64,000 nt of DNA, taken from contig CM043958.1 of NCBI GenBank assembly GCA_014529385.2, forward strand, positions 155,130,293-155,194,292, written 5' to 3'. The DNA comes from Adiantum capillus-veneris. Taxonomy: Eukaryota > Streptophyta > Polypodiopsida > Polypodiales > Pteridaceae. The notes beneath the pieces were generated by a model, which was given only the letters and a program-made list of their open reading frames with translations, searched no databases and was not told where the DNA came from. Shown here piece by piece: positions 10,222-22,211 of the stretch. Position 1 is the stretch's first letter, and each line of letters starts with the position of its first letter. Made by a program: the position numbers and the translations under genes.

Positions 10222-10915
10222 CGTAATGGAAATGGCCTATGAAATTTGAGAGTAGTGGAATTAGGAAATTAGATAAAGTACTTTTGTGAGATTACTTTGA
10301 GAGCATAGCGGGTGAACTTGATTGATGGTAGCAACATAAACATGGTACTTAGTTAACTTGGCATGAACAATACTTTTGCAAGAGAGAGAGTTTAGAGAAC
10401 ATGACAATAGTTGAGGACTGGATTCATACAGAGCCGGTCCCCCCTCCAATAGGCATTTGCATTATAGTTTCTCCCCTCAAGAGAGACTTGGTACAATACA
10501 ATCTTTTTGTTCCTTGTGACCTAGGTGATGCAATGAAGATGGAAAGCTTCATGCATCACAAACATAACATAAAATTTGTAGAAATCATTAACTATCCCAA
10601 GCCTCAGTCCCAAGGAGTCAAACACCTTCGAAGGTGGAGACAGCTAGTGGGGAATGAGGATAGGGAAGAGTAAGAAGAAACATTCCATAGGAGAAAGAAA
10701 TAGTTCCTCACTTATCATCACTCTTCTTGGTAGCATGCATAATAGCATAGTAATGAAGATGGAGAAGATGGCAAGCTTAAGCATTGAAGCATGGCTCTTG
10801 GTTGGATTTGCATTCCATAGCCAAGAGTTTTTGGTGTAGGCTCTTACTTCTCACAAGCTTGGATAAGGAGGTGAGTTCCTCTATTTTCACCAAGTGAGAA
10901 TGATCCACAAAATGA

Positions 10916-10940
10916 GTGTGTGTGTGTGTGTGTGTGTGTG
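10916..10940. repeat. (GT)12 microsatellite in LTR
   Basis: About 25 bp here, against 7 bp at the equivalent place in the partner LTR (23274-23280). Confidence 0.9.
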
Positions 10941-11096
10941 GTGTATATCCGCCTAGCACCCCCCTTGCTTGCTTGGAGCGAGTTGCAACTTTTCCACATG
11001 CTGCAAGCTCATTGTACCACTCTCCCCCTAGCCAATCACATGCAGCATGCAGTCAAGTACATGGGTAGTCTTTTGACAAGTGTCCTCCTTACCTCT

Positions 11097-11097
<1 letters not shown>

Positions 11098-11145
<48 letters not shown>
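11098..11145. repeat. (AG)24 microsatellite in LTR
   Basis: 48 bp of AG here, against about 23 bp at the equivalent place in the partner LTR (23438-23460). Confidence 0.95.
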
Positions 11146-11149
<4 letters not shown>

Positions 11150-11878
11150 AAAATATCTAGATATTTGTTGGATGGAACTAGAAGCTCATTGGACCCCTCT
11201 TTAGCCCAACCAATAGCATTCAAGCACACCATGTGGTTAAGCTTAGTGAGAGTCTGACATGTATCCCATGTGGCCTTTTAGAAAAGGGATGCCCTTTGGG
11301 TGAGTGGAAGGTTAGGTCAAAGATTCCCCTAACTTTGGGACTTTCATGCATAGGAAGCTTCTCAAGCAACTTCCTCATTAAGTTTGTAGGGTCTCTTTTT
11401 TACTTAAGCACCTTACCCCCCATGCATAGGAAGCTTCTCAAACAACTTCCTCATTAAGTCTAGGTCGGGGTCCCACCTCAAGCTAAGCCCTAGCTTGCCT
11501 AAGGTCAAAGGACTTTTAACACTAACCATTGGAGGTCTTTAATGAAGCTAACCCTAAGGTCCTTTAAGCTCCATTAGATGCACATTTCTCTTTGATAGAC
11601 TACCTCCTTTTGGACCCCTATTGAGATATAACCATCTCTTCTCTTGGTCCCCTTTTGAGGTGAGTCTAGAAGCACTTATTGCACATTGCTCTTTGATAGA
11701 CATCTCCTTTTGGACCCCTATTGAGATGCAACCATCTCTCCTTTTGGTCCCCTGTTGAGATAGATCTATAAGCACATGTCTCTATTCTAACTCTTGTTCC
11801 CGTTTATTCTTCCACATTAAATGATGAGTTTAATCTGAGAAAATCATTTGGTAAAGTTAGATTTCAGATTTTATGACA

Positions 11879-11916
11879 TTACCTCTCTCTTGAAATCATA
11901 GTCGTCCTCGACTATG
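11879..11916 (-). other. Gypsy 2 stem-loop plus polypurine tract
   Basis: Read on the minus strand, CATAGTCG-AGGA-CGACTATG (11897-11916, perfect 8-bp stem) is followed by an A/G-rich tract ending AAGAGAGAGGTAA that abuts the LTR start TGTCATAAAA. The identical hairpin and tract occur in gypsy 4 at 60091-60128. Confidence 0.8.
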
Positions 11917-12497
11917 AGGTAAAAGATATAAAGCCATAGTCATTAGTCAATTTGTCTTAGCTGGTAGAGGATCCCTTTTTACCCTACGACATCATTCCAA
12001 GATGTATGACTAATCCATTTGGTGCTTGGGAGACATAGCCACTGCAAGCATGTCTACTCTTTAATCCATATCATACTTCCAAAGTAGAGTGACAAGTTCT
12101 ACTTGGTGTTTGGGAGACGTCGTCACCACAAACATGATTGTAAGCATGCATACTATTTAAATTTGTGCACAATAAAAAGAGAACTAGTCTTATAAGACAA
12201 AAACATTTTTCATTTAAAATGCATTTTCATATGCTTACTCTAGTGCAACATTGTAAGCATTGACAAGGTTTCATATTATCCTTAAGCTAGGTTCCTTGCA
12301 TCCATTTACCATCTTTAAAAGGATAGTTCTTTAACATAATAAGATATCGTCAGATAATCTTACCGTTTCTTAAAACCTTGTCTTCATATCGTAGGATGGA
12401 CTCAGATTGAAGTACTTCTTCTTGAGCTTCGATTTTTGGAGGGTCTGCAACTATTGCTTCTTTTGATGGTGCTCCTTACATTAACTCTCATGGAAAG
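11917..12497 (-). pseudogene. Gypsy 2 integrase 3' end and chromodomain remnant
   Basis: This is the part of pol lying beyond the copia insertion. On the minus strand it starts at the conserved HNAFHVS block, whose coding sequence is cut by the copia target site. A degenerate chromodomain follows, with a late block resembling the LVDAYN end seen in gypsy 4. It carries several stops and frameshifts. Homology to 59490-59775 in gypsy 4 supports the assignment. Confidence 0.55.
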
Positions 12498-12502
12498 CAT
12501 TG
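12498..12502. other. Target-site duplication of copia, left copy (CATTG)
   Basis: CATTG is repeated at 18044-18048 after the right LTR. The uninterrupted sequence would read through the gypsy 2 integrase tail. Confidence 0.92.
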
Positions 12503-12694
12503 TGAAGGAGTACGAGCGGAAGTGCGGCGCGAGAGAGAGTGCAAGAAGAAGAGCACGACGATATGGTGAACTCGCTCTACTGTAATGTGTAGAGCATAGT
12601 GAGTTCTTATTAGGTTTTTACAAAAGAATATGTGTACATACCTAGCGGCCCGCCCACTTACCTGGGCGACCACATTGGGCTTTATACCCCAACA
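12503..12694 (-). repeat. Copia 3' LTR (left)
   Basis: 192 bp, starting TGAAGGAGTAC and ending CCCCAACA on the plus strand. It matches 17852-18043 over its full length. Confidence 0.95.
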
Positions 12695-12723
12695 ACCTCC
12701 CACTTAAAGTCCAATGTGGTACT

Positions 12724-15062
12724 TTAAGTGTGAGAGAAGCTACTATACAAGCTAATATACAAGAGATGTAGAGAAGTGATGTAGTACCCTACACCTAACT
12801 GCTTGCGAAAATGCGCAAAGCTCTCTGAGGGAAGTCCTTTTGTAAGTAGATCAGCAGGATTTTCTGTGGTGTGAACTTTGACAAGCTGAAGTTGCTTATC
12901 CTCGAGCATTTCCCTGATGAAATGATACTTCACATCCACATGCTTTGTCTTTGAGTGATAAACTGGATTGCGAGCCAATTGTATAGCACTTTGACTATCA
13001 CAATATAACACAGGCATCTCTTCTTTGATTCCCAAATCTGTTACTAGTCGATGAAGCCAAATTGATTCTTTGCATGCCTCTGATGCTGCAACATATTCAG
13101 CCTCTGTATAGACTGAGTAACACAATCTTGTAATCTAGAACGCCATGATACTGCTCCACAAGCCAATGTAAAGACATACCCTGACATAGACCTTTGGTTG
13201 TCTAAGTCACCTACATAATCTGAGTCTGTAAAACCCTTTACACTTAGCTCCTGACTCCCATAGGATATACGCATACTCTTTGTAGCTTTCAGGTATCTCA
13301 ATATTCCTTTCACTGCCTCCCAATGTTTCTTGCCTGGGTTTGACATGTATCGACTTACTACTCCCACTGCAAATGCAATGTCTGGGCGAGTAGCAATCAT
13401 TGCATACATCAAAATACCCACTACAGACGCATATGGAATCTTATCCATTTCAACATGTTCTTCCTCAGACACAGGACAATCTTGTTTGCTAAGTTTCACA
13501 TATGGTGGCAATGGAACACTCAATGCCTTTCCCTTCTCCATATTGAAACGTTGCAAAACCTTGTCAATATACTCTGTTTGAGATAACCAAATCAACTTCT
13601 TTGATCTGTCTCTCTCAATGCGCATACCAAGTATATGACTTGCCTCACCCATGTCTTTCATGTCAAACGATTTTGCCATCTTTGACTTCAAAGCTGAAAT
13701 TTCTTCCAAGTGCTTGCCAACAATCAACATGTCATCCACATACAAAATAAGGATCAGCCAACTACCATCCTTAGCCTTCTTTGTAAATAGACAGTGATCG
13801 AACTCACTACGTTTGTAGCCTTGAGAAAGCATAAACTTGTGGAATTTATGGTACCATGCCCTCGTTGATTGTTTTAAGCCATAAAGACTCTTTAACAACT
13901 GGCATACCCAATCTTCCTTGCCTTTCTCAACAAACCCTTCTGGCTGTTGCATGTAAATTTCCACATCTAAATCACCATGCAAGAACGTTGTCTTGACATC
14001 CATTTGGTGCAACACCAAATCTAATATGGCAACCAATGCAAGAAAGCCTCTCAATGTAGTCATCTTGACCACCGGAGAGAAGACTTCATCAAATTCAATG
14101 CCTTGTTCTTGCTTAAAGCCCTTGGCAACAAGCCTTGCTTTGTACTTTCGCTGACTATCATGAGTGGTGATCTTATACCTGTAAACCCATTTACAAGGTA
14201 GAGCCTTTCTGCCCTGTGGTAATTTAACTAGCTTCCATGTCTGGTTTTTATGCAGAGCTGTCATCTCTGACTGCATGGCCAATTGCCAATTCCCGGAGTC
14301 CTTCATTTGCACTGCTTCCTTGTAACATGAAGGCTCATTGCAATTAGTCAACATGACATAGTTCATAGATGGAACAAACCTATCAGGACGTCGCGTGATA
14401 CGTCCAGATCTACGCACAATAGGTGGCTCAGGCTCAGCCACAACCTGTGGTTCCACCCTATCATGTCCTTGCTCCTCTTGAGCCCTGACATTTTGTCTTG
14501 CACGTGCAGGTCCATCTTCTTGGAAGACAACTCTTCTAATCTCCTCAACCCTCTCTGGTTTAGAATGATATTTGGCTTCATTAAAGTGAACATCATTGCT
14601 GCGGATAACCTTTCTGGATTCGGGATCCCAAAGTCTGTACCCCATTTCACCAGAATTACCATAGCCTAGAAAGATGCACTTTCTACTCTTTGGCTCAAGT
14701 TTGTTCCTAAATTCCTTTGCAACGTGAGTATATGCCTCACAGCCAAAGACTCTGAGATGCTTGTATGAGGGCACCTTGCGTGACCATACCATCTCTACCA
14801 CTAAATCCTTTTGCAAAACCTTGCTACAAGATCTATTTATAAGATGAACAGCTGTTGATACAGCTTCAGCCCAAAACCCATTTGGCAGTTGTGCATTAGA
14901 CAACATACTTCTGACCTTCTCTTGTATGGTCCGATTCATCCTCTCAGCAACACCATTTTGAGGAGGATTGTAAGGAGCATTAAGTTCACGTTTTATACCT
15001 TTTGACTCACAAAAGTCCTGAAAGGCCTTTGAAACATACTCTCCACCATTGTCAGTGCATAA
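12724..15062 (-). pseudogene. Copia pol 3' part: integrase end, RT, RNase H
   Basis: It continues the frame of the upstream ORF after one stop codon. The segment begins with the third integrase Asp (LCTDNGGEY) and the catalytic Glu in ERMNRTIQEK. RT follows with WVYRYK, ARLVAKGF, FSPVVKMTTLR, HQMDVKTTFLHG and the catalytic YVDD in LYVDDMLIVG. RNase H has DSDYVGD, then TEAEYVAASEA and the DSQSAIQLARNPVYHSKTKH block. The frame changes near 13100, between CVTQS and TEAEYVA, through a small indel. Apart from that indel and the TGA just upstream the segment is open, so the element decayed recently. It encodes the enzymes for cDNA synthesis and RNA removal. Confidence 0.9.
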
Positions 15063-16763
15063 TCATTCAAGCTTCTTGCCACTCTGATTCTCCACAAGTG
15101 TCACAAACGTTTTGAAAACACCAAACTCTTCATCCTTGTGCTTGAGAAAGTAAACCCATACTTTCCTCGAGTAATCATCTACAAATGTCATAAAGTAAGA
15201 AGCTCCCCCTAGAGATAGGTTAGGCATAGGTCCACACAAATCACTATGAACAAGTGCCAACTGTGTATCTCTTCTACTGCTTCTATGCTTATGTGGCTGC
15301 TGTGTTTGCTTACCATACAGACAATGTTCATAGAATTCAAAATCATTAAATGACAAGCCAGGCAAATAACCAGAACGAGACAAGATTTCCATTCCCTTCT
15401 TGGACATATGTCCTAACCGGCTATGCCACAAAGAAACGTTCGGCTGCTCGGTTACATTGATTACATTTTTAGAGACATTTGATACATAAATCATGTAAAG
15501 TCCTCCAGACTTTACTCCATGTGCTAGTGTCATAGAACCCTTGGATATCTTCCACATGTTCTGTCCAAAAGTGGTGACGTAGCCAGCATCATCAAGTAAA
15601 CCTGTGCTGATCAAGCTCTTTGTAATTGCGGGAACATGTCTCACATTCTTCAACGTGAAAGAAGAGCCCTTCTGAAACTTCAATTGAACATCTCCAACAC
15701 CTAAGATCTCACATGTCCGCCCATTGCCTAGCCGAACATGATCTTTAGTGGTCACATAAGAGGTAAACCACTCCTTGTTTGGAGACACATGAAGTGATGC
15801 CCCTGAGTCTATAATCCAGTCACTCAGTGCATTTCCATCAGATGCTGTAAGAAGAGCTGAGTCCATTGTATTCTTCAAGAAGTAGATGTCTCCTGACACT
15901 AGACTGTCATCCTCTGCAACAGTGTTTGTCACATTTATTTCTTGAATCTTCACTGAGGACTTGTTCTTCTCACCATGGTCTTTAGCTTTCTCTTTGCCTT
16001 TTTCTGCTTTCCATTCTTTGCAGTCTCTTTTCATGTGACCCTTCTTGCCACAATGGTAGCATTCTATGTCACTCTTGCCTTTAGCACTGCGGGACTTGCT
16101 ACAAGACTGATTCCTCTTTCCACCTTTGTACTTTTCTTTGGTCCTTCCCCTGACAACTAAGGCTGTTCCTTTGCCTTTGTCCATTGTCTTTCTATTGGTT
16201 TCTTCAGTAAGCAGACTTCCTTCTACACCTGCTATGTTCAAACCATCTGGAGGTGCAGAATTACTCAAAGTTGTGCGAAAAGTGTCCCAACTTTCCTGCA
16301 ATGTGATCAACAGGAACATAGCTCGAACAGGTTCATCAAACTTGACACCTTGAGCTGACAACTGACTATAGATTGTGTTGAATTCATTCAGATGATTGGA
16401 CATAGGTGTCCCTTCTTTCATCTTCAAGTCAACAAGCTTCTTAAGATAGTATACCTGTGAAGCTGCACTCTGCTTCTCATAAAGATCACTCAGCTTTAAC
16501 CATGCTTGATAAGCCAATATCTCGTCTGCTACATTGAAGTAAACGCTTTCTGCCAAAGTCAGCATAATGGTAGAAAGTGCCAATTCATCCATTTCTCTCC
16601 ATTCATCTTCGTCCATATCTTCTGGTTTTATCCCCTTGAGCTTTATAGGTTTTATCTGCTTCTTTACTACCAACACGTGCCAAATCTGCTTCTTCCACAA
16701 TGGGAAATTGGTTCCATCTAGTTTCTTGATATTGTAAAGAGCAGTGTCCTGTGATCCAGCCAT
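15063..16763 (-). pseudogene. Copia gag-protease-integrase N-terminal part
   Basis: The ORF starts with ATG (MAGSQDTALYNIKKLDGTNF) and is 566 codons long. Gag has the copia-type fold signature LDGTNFPLWK and a YEKQSAASQVYYLKKL helix, then an intact zinc knuckle CYHCGKKGHMKRDC at about residue 236. Protease has DSGAS in WIIDSGASLHVSP. Integrase has LWHSRLGHMSKKG; the first zinc Cys appears replaced (FYEHCLYGK, usually CEHC). HSDLCGP and FVDDYSR follow. The stop at 15063-15065 is TGA just before LCTDNGGEY. The leader from the PBS to the ATG is about 1.07 kb with no convincing ORF. Lineage (Tork/Tnt1-like) is inferred from motif style. Confidence 0.9.
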
Positions 16764-17837
16764 AGCTACGCTTCACAGTAGTTTACTTTTCTGGGAAAAA
16801 TTCGGCAGAGTTTCCCTTGTAAACTGACCTCTGAACCAATATCAACCTGTCAAATGAACCAAGAAAGCTTCAGATTCTGCAGAAATTTTGGCAGAGTCTC
16901 CTTTGTAAAATGGCTCTGATGTACTCAAAAACAGCTCAAAAAACCACTATCTCTCTAACACTGTAAGCTGTGGGTAAACCTGTCTTGCACCTGTACTGTC
17001 TCTCACTTTCCTGTCACTGTCCTGTAAGCATAGACTGCGACAATGCCTCAACGGCAGTAAATCAAAGATGCAATCCCAACTGTCTAACTCACAGTCAATA
17101 CATCCTAGCTGCCTATCTAAGGGTGCTTGAGGGATCGCTCCAAGACTTGTATCACCGAAAGGATCTCAACATTCGAGAATTCCCCAGCTCAATAAAACCT
17201 CACTCAACCCTCAACAAAGGCTACAGTAAATGTGACAATACATAGACTTCCCACAAAGTCATACTTCCACAAATTTTCCATTGTATGCTGTAACCGCAGC
17301 GGCGGTTGTTTGCTGCGTGACTCACAGCCAGCAAACCCTCAACAGACATACATCATCTCTGACAATACATCCCATGTGGAAGTACCTGCAATGTCACGAT
17401 GAAATCTGGAATATCAAGCAGCAAACACAAGCTACCTGATAAACTAGTAGATGTCGCCTACAGTCTGTGTGTAGATGCACCCGTGTCGTATGTGACACGC
17501 CTCCAAGAACTGTGAGCCGTCCTTCGATGTGTAGACAGCCACAAATCAACACTTTGGGAGTGCCGATATCCTCAGCACCTGCAGTCGTAGGCCGAAAACC
17601 CCAAATTTGCAGAGTCGGATCTGCACCCACCGAGACCACGTAGTCGAAAATGGCCTGCGCAGAACTCTGTCGAAGCCGAACGGTGGCCGAGATGACCTCA
17701 GAATGAAATTCCGAGAACACCAAGCCCTTCGGCCTGTCCCACAAGATTTGGGGCCGTGTCTTCGCCTGTCGAATCTCACTCCAATCTGAGCAGGTGACTC
17801 TGGCTACCTGCAAATGCTGCCCCGAGCCTCGATCTGA

Positions 17838-17850
17838 GCTCTGATACCAG
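17838..17850 (-). other. Copia primer-binding site
   Basis: On the minus strand, just inside the 5' LTR, the sequence reads CTGGTATCAGAGC, complementary to the 3' end of initiator-Met tRNA. Confidence 0.9.
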
Positions 17851-17851
17851 T

Positions 17852-18043
17852 TGAAGGAGTACAAGCGGAAGTGCGACGCGAGAGAGAGTGCGAGAAGAAG
17901 AGCACGACGATATGGTGAACTCACTCTACTATAATGTGTAGAGCATAGTGAGTTCTTATTAGGTTTTTACAAAAGAATATGTGTACATACCTGGCGGCCC
18001 GCCCACTTAATTGGGCGACCACATTGGGCTTTATACCCCAGCA
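17852..18043 (-). repeat. Copia 5' LTR (right)
   Basis: 192 bp, TGAAGGAGTAC to CCCCAGCA on the plus strand. Differences from the left LTR are mostly G/A transitions. Confidence 0.95.
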
Positions 18044-18048
18044 CATTG
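18044..18048. other. Target-site duplication of copia, right copy (CATTG)
   Basis: Matches 12498-12502. The gypsy 2 coding sequence resumes directly after it. Confidence 0.92.
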
Positions 18049-18950
18049 TGTATGAGCCAATGGTTGGGCAACTTTAATTGATAAGCCATCTCATTGATTG
18101 GCTTAAGAATTTAAAAAGGACCATAATATTTTTTTGCTAGTTTAGCATAATACTCTTCGTGGCTCGAAGGATTCTTGCTCGTAGTATGCCTTAGATGAGC
18201 CTTGAGAAAGTTTAGCAAGATCCAATCATTTTTCATAAAGGCTAAGGCTCTTCTATGCTTATTAGCAGCAGCCCTTTTTGCCTTTTCTTTGAGATGGATA
18301 TAACCTCTTTAATATTTGGAAAAGATTCTTGTGAGTCTCGGCTATATTCATCAGCAAGTGAAGATCTTCCCATATACTTTAAGTAGTAAGCGACTTTTGG
18401 ATCTTCCCTCTTTAACCTCGAAAGGTGCTTTCCCCATAGAAGTATGTACAATGTCATTGTATGCATACTCTATAAGAGGTAGGTACTTCTATCATCGAGA
18501 ACGTTGATCTACTTCCATGACATAGGCTTTTAGTAGATTCAAGAATTGTTATTTCACTTTGGTCATCCATTTGTGGATGATTGGCAGAAAGAGAAATTTA
18601 ATCTATTTCTTAGATTCAAAAAGAGACCCTTCTAGAAATTACTTGTCATTCTAGGATCTTTGTCCGACACTTTGGATGTTGGAAAGCCATGATGCTTGAA
18701 AATTTGAGATCTAAAGAGGGTTGCCATTTGATGTGCCTTAATAGTCTTTTTGACAGGCATAGAGTGTGTCTTCTTGTTAAGCCTATCGACTGAAACAATC
18801 CAAGTTGCTTCCCTCAATCAAATTTCAACTTTTGGTATACCACGCATTTTGAAACATACTCTTGTATGTTTACTTTTCATGATAGACCAACAAAAATACA
18901 TTTCTACTCCTCGAAAAGTAGACTATGGAATCCCTCTGGGCCCCGCATAA
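18049..18950 (-). pseudogene. Gypsy 2 integrase core
   Basis: Minus-strand fragments in several frames match the integrase of gypsy 4. A clear piece at 18632-18817 reads VDRLNKKTHSMPVKKT, KAHQMATLF, FKHHGFP and KVSDKDPRM; the second catalytic Asp is in SDKD (usually SDRD). The downstream part holds degenerate GPY/F-like sequence up to the copia insertion point. Several stops and indels make it inactive. Confidence 0.75.
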
Positions 18951-19081
18951 GGAGAAGTATGGGATTCATACATGACTTTCTTATTGTATAGGTGATTAAC
19001 ACATAGCCTATTGTTGTTTGGAAGATAACCATCCTTCAAGGTGAATGGTTCTTTTTTTCTTTCCTAATGCAAAGGCCATAA

Positions 19082-19701
19082 TTACAACTTAAGGTCTTGA
19101 TCAGTAGCATACTCATCTATCATAAAAGATAGATCGTTGTGAGTTGCTATAGACACCACATTTACCCTTGGTCGTTGTGAAAGTGCATCGACCACTTGAT
19201 TGTGTTTGCCAACAATGTGAGCAATATAAAATTTAAATTGCAAAAGGACATTTTCCCACCTCATTTGTTTGTCGGAGAGCTTGGTTTGCGTCATGAAGTT
19301 CTTGAGGCTTTGTGATCCATTCGTAGGATGAATGGAGTCCCCAAGAGATAGTGTTTCCACGTGTTTAGGGCATATAGAATAGCTAGTAGCTCTTTTTTGT
19401 ATTTGCCCAATACTCACTTATCAAAGTCGATTCTTTGACTCTCATATGCTATGGCATGCCCTTCTTGAAGCAAAATAGCTCGAAGGCAATCACCACAAGC
19501 ATCACATTGGACCTCAAATGGCTTTGAGAGATCTACTAGTGTGAGCACACTTTGAGAGATAAGATTCTCCTTAAGCTTCTTCAAAAGCTTCTTGCACTTT
19601 TGCAGTCCATGAATACTTAATGTTCTTTTTTTTAAGTCATGTAGTGGGCTTGCTATTAGCGAGAATTTTTTTTTAATGAAGCATCTATAGTATGCACACA
19701 T
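19082..19701 (-). pseudogene. Gypsy 2 RNase H and linker
   Basis: CAYYRCFIKKKFSLIASPLHDL (connection), then FEVQCDACGDCLRAILLQEG carrying the first RNase H Asp, then after a frame change the FMTQTKLSDKQMRWENVLLQFKF and GKHNQVVDALSQRPR tail. Two frames overlap near 19415. It is homologous to 57726-58270 of gypsy 4, where the same blocks are better preserved. Confidence 0.8.
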
Positions 19702-19808
19702 ACCTATGAAGCTTTGTCCTTCCTGTAGATTCCTTGGATTAGGTCATCCTTTTATTATCTCTAACTTTGTTGGATCCATATGGGTGGCATCTTTAGAAAT
19801 GATGTGAC

Positions 19809-20268
19809 CTAAATATTGAATTTCTTGTAGGAAAAATTCACTTTTCTTTTATTCTCTCTCACAACTTGAAAGATTACTTGCAGGTGTCGCTTGTACTCCT
19901 CAAGTGAATTTGAATGGCCTGAAGATTTTTGTCCATTATGAGTTTGAATGCGTCTCGAGCATTTATCAAGCCAAAACTTGTAAAGTATCAAATAGATCTT
20001 CTACCCACGGCATGAGAAATCTATTTCTGATAGTGATCTTATTTAGTGCTCTATAGTTGACACACATGTGATATGTGTCGTCTTTCTTTTGCACTAAAAG
20101 AAATGGTGAACAAAATGGAGAGGAGCTAGACCTCACCATCCCTTTTTCCACCAATTCATGCACTTGCCTCATGATCTCCTCTTGTTGAGCTTGTGAAACT
20201 TGATAAGGAGGCTTGTTAGGAACTGAGCATCCTGGTAGGAGCTGAATTGCATGGTCAGCATCCCTCAT
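19809..20268 (-). pseudogene. Gypsy 2 reverse transcriptase, catalytic core deleted
   Basis: The N-terminal fingers are readable: HAIQLLPG, SQAQQEEIMRQVHELVEKGMV, LLVQKKDDTYHMCVNYRALNKITIRNRF, VEDLFD. The sequence then jumps to a remnant of the FGLTNA block. Compared with gypsy 4, the [15 protein letters not shown] segment and the FFDD motif are both missing. The tail resumes with RHLQVIFQVVREN. These are deletions rather than point decay, so this copy cannot have made its own RT since. Confidence 0.8.
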
Positions 20269-20358
20269 TTTAGAGGTAGCTCACTAGGGATGTCATCAAT
20301 GAAATCATCTTGGGATCCATTTAGTAAATTAGACAACTCTAATTCCTCTTGATTCCCT

Positions 20359-20802
20359 TTATTGCAAGGATATTGTGTTCCCCAACTCATTAGCATCTAT
20401 GTACATGCTCTTTTCCCTGTAGGTGAAGTAGATTCTCCTTTCAAGGAAATTCATGTTGGAAGCCATGCGGTTAAACCATGGCGCCCCAACAATAACATTC
20501 TCATGTTTGAGTGGGAAGATGAAGAAATCCTTTTTGTCCACATAATTTTGGACATGAAGCCTTAATTTTCCAATTAAAAAAGTAACTGAGACGTCTTGTC
20601 CCTTGATAGCTCCATTGGCTTTCAATGCATCTCCCATCTCGTGGGCTTGTATGCCTAGCTTGGTGGTCAACTCCGTGGATATGAAGTTGTGAGTTGATTT
20701 AGGGTCAAACAAAATAAAGGCATCATGCTCTTGCATCTTTCCCCAAGTATAGGAAAGGAGAAATCCTCGGCAATGAGCATCCTCTTTTGGAGCTTCAAAC
20801 AT
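20359..20802 (-). pseudogene. Gypsy 2 aspartic protease
   Basis: A retropepsin-like segment with HDAFILFDPKSTHNFIS, where the active triplet appears as D-P-K-S instead of D-[ST]-G-[AS], so it is probably inactive. The following TELTTKLGIQAHEMGDAL and VIVGAPWFNRMASNMNF (usually I-[LI]-G-x-x-W) are typical of plant chromovirus proteases. Homologous to 56410-56780 in gypsy 4. Confidence 0.8.
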
Positions 20803-20844
20803 AGAGGCTCTAGGAGTCTCATTGCGGGCAATTCTCTTGGGGCA

Positions 20845-22211
20845 AGGATGATAACCATGGCCTTGCTTCCCACACTTAAAACATTTGTGGTCCTTATGAA
20901 AAGCTTCTAGCTCTTTAGGAGAGAGTTTATATTTACCTTTGTAATCTCCTTCTCCGTGGACCGATTGTTGTTGTTAGAATAGCCTTGGTAAGAATTTTGG
21001 GCATTGGTTTTTTCCTTTGCATTACTTTTGTCTTTATTTTTCATGGACTTGACATTTTGTCTAGCCCCTTGTTGGAAATTGATGCGCGAAGCAACCATGG
21101 TGTGGTGGATTACTTTGGTGATAGAACCAGGCCGTTGAGAGTTGACATACTCGGCCATCTCTTTGGGTAATCCCGCACATAATTGTTTCTTTTGCACGGA
21201 AAAGTCTATCTTTTAAAAGATAGTAGCATTGAGATGTAAATCCCAAAACTTGTCCACATATTTGTGGATAAACTCATGAGAGAGAAGCTTTAAACTTCAC
21301 CAGTTGGTAAGCACTTTGTCCTTTGTATCACTTGCAAGGAATTGCTTCATGATGGAAACTCGTAGAGTTTTCCATGTCTTTGGGACGTCGCCGTTGCCAT
21401 GAAGGCTAGCCCACCATTGACGAGCACGAGCCGATTTTTGGAAGTGCATAGCTACATGACATGGCTTGGAGGACTCCGTGAAGCCCTCGTCTCCAAAAGC
21501 TGCATTAAATTGTTGGATGAAGGCCAATACTTTGTTGGTAGCACCAAAGGTGCCATCATAGGTGAGAAAAGAGATACTATTTTCTCCCTCTTTGAACCTC
21601 TTTAGCTTTTGTGACCTTTGCCATGCAGGGTAAGATTTGCAATGTCCTCCCCTCTTGTATTCTCTAGGAGAATAGCCATAGCTTTCATCATTAGAGGAGG
21701 AAGGTGAAGAAGAAGGAGAAGAGGATGACCTCTTTCTTGCCCTTTTCTTCCTTGGTTTTCTCTCTTCCCTTTTGGAGTGACGAGGAGAAGGACTATGGGT
21801 TAACCATTTCCTCTTGGGAGGAGTTGGAAATCGTTTAGTCCACCTTCTTCGTGGAGCCACGTCTTCAGAGGAGTTTAGGGATTCATTACTTTCTTGATCT
21901 TTGGATTCCTCCTCTCGTATCGGAGAGAGTCTTCTTTTGGGGGTCTCATCAAGAGGCCTCCTAAGCTCTCTCTTCTCTTGGAGAGGAAAGGAAATCCCAT
22001 AACAGCGAAGTTGTTGAGTAACTTCAGCTTGCAAAGTAGGGTTGCCCATAGCTTGTTGCAACCTAGTGACAAGATAATTAACAAACATGGGGGCATCATC
22101 CTTGGCACCGTCATGTGCAAAATCAAAGTTATCAATGTTCATTCTGCTCCCTTGGTTAATCTCATCCATGCTAATTAGACTTATGTGTTTACTTAGTGTA
22201 TGCTTTGGCAA
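20845..22211 (-). pseudogene. Gypsy 2 gag with RS-like region and zinc knuckle
   Basis: The N-terminus near 22165 (NIDNFDFAHDG, DAPMFVNYLVTRLQQAMGNP) matches gypsy 4 gag. A basic, Ser-rich stretch follows at about residues 140-195 (KRFPTPPKRKW, RKKRARKRSSSSPSSSPSSS), then the capsid-like block LTYDGTFGATNKVLAFIQQFNAAF and ARQWWASLHGNGDVPKTW. An intact CFKCGKQGHGYHPC knuckle lies at about 20840-20885. Frames change near 21297 and 20907. Gag forms the particle; the RS-like stretch is an odd addition shared with gypsy 4. Confidence 0.8.

Larger units (their letters stand above)
10222..11878 (-). repeat. Gypsy 2 3' LTR (left)
   Basis: It aligns with 22584-24417 from the first bases (CGTAATGG versus TGTAATGG) to the shared end TTTATGACA. 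The first base has changed from T to C. It contains (GT)12 and (AG)24, both shorter in the partner. Part of a tandemly repeated segment in the partner (near 23640-24010) is present here in fewer copies. No gene seen. Confidence 0.9.
12503..18043 (-). mobile_element. Ty1/copia (Tnt1/Tork-like) retrotransposon, near-complete
   Basis: Two 192-bp LTRs, each TG...CA, flank a gag-pol of copia order (gag, PR, IN, RT, RNase H) on the minus strand. It has a Met-tRNA PBS and a 5-bp TSD, CATTG. Defects seen are one TGA at 15063 and a frame-disrupting indel near 13100. By eye the LTRs differ at about nine of 192 positions. It is the youngest layer of the nest. Confidence 0.95.

Noticed and set aside
17394-17924. 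176-codon minus-strand ORF near the copia 5' LTR
   Set aside because: It starts inside the LTR and runs through the PBS and leader; no motif. A leader ORF by chance.
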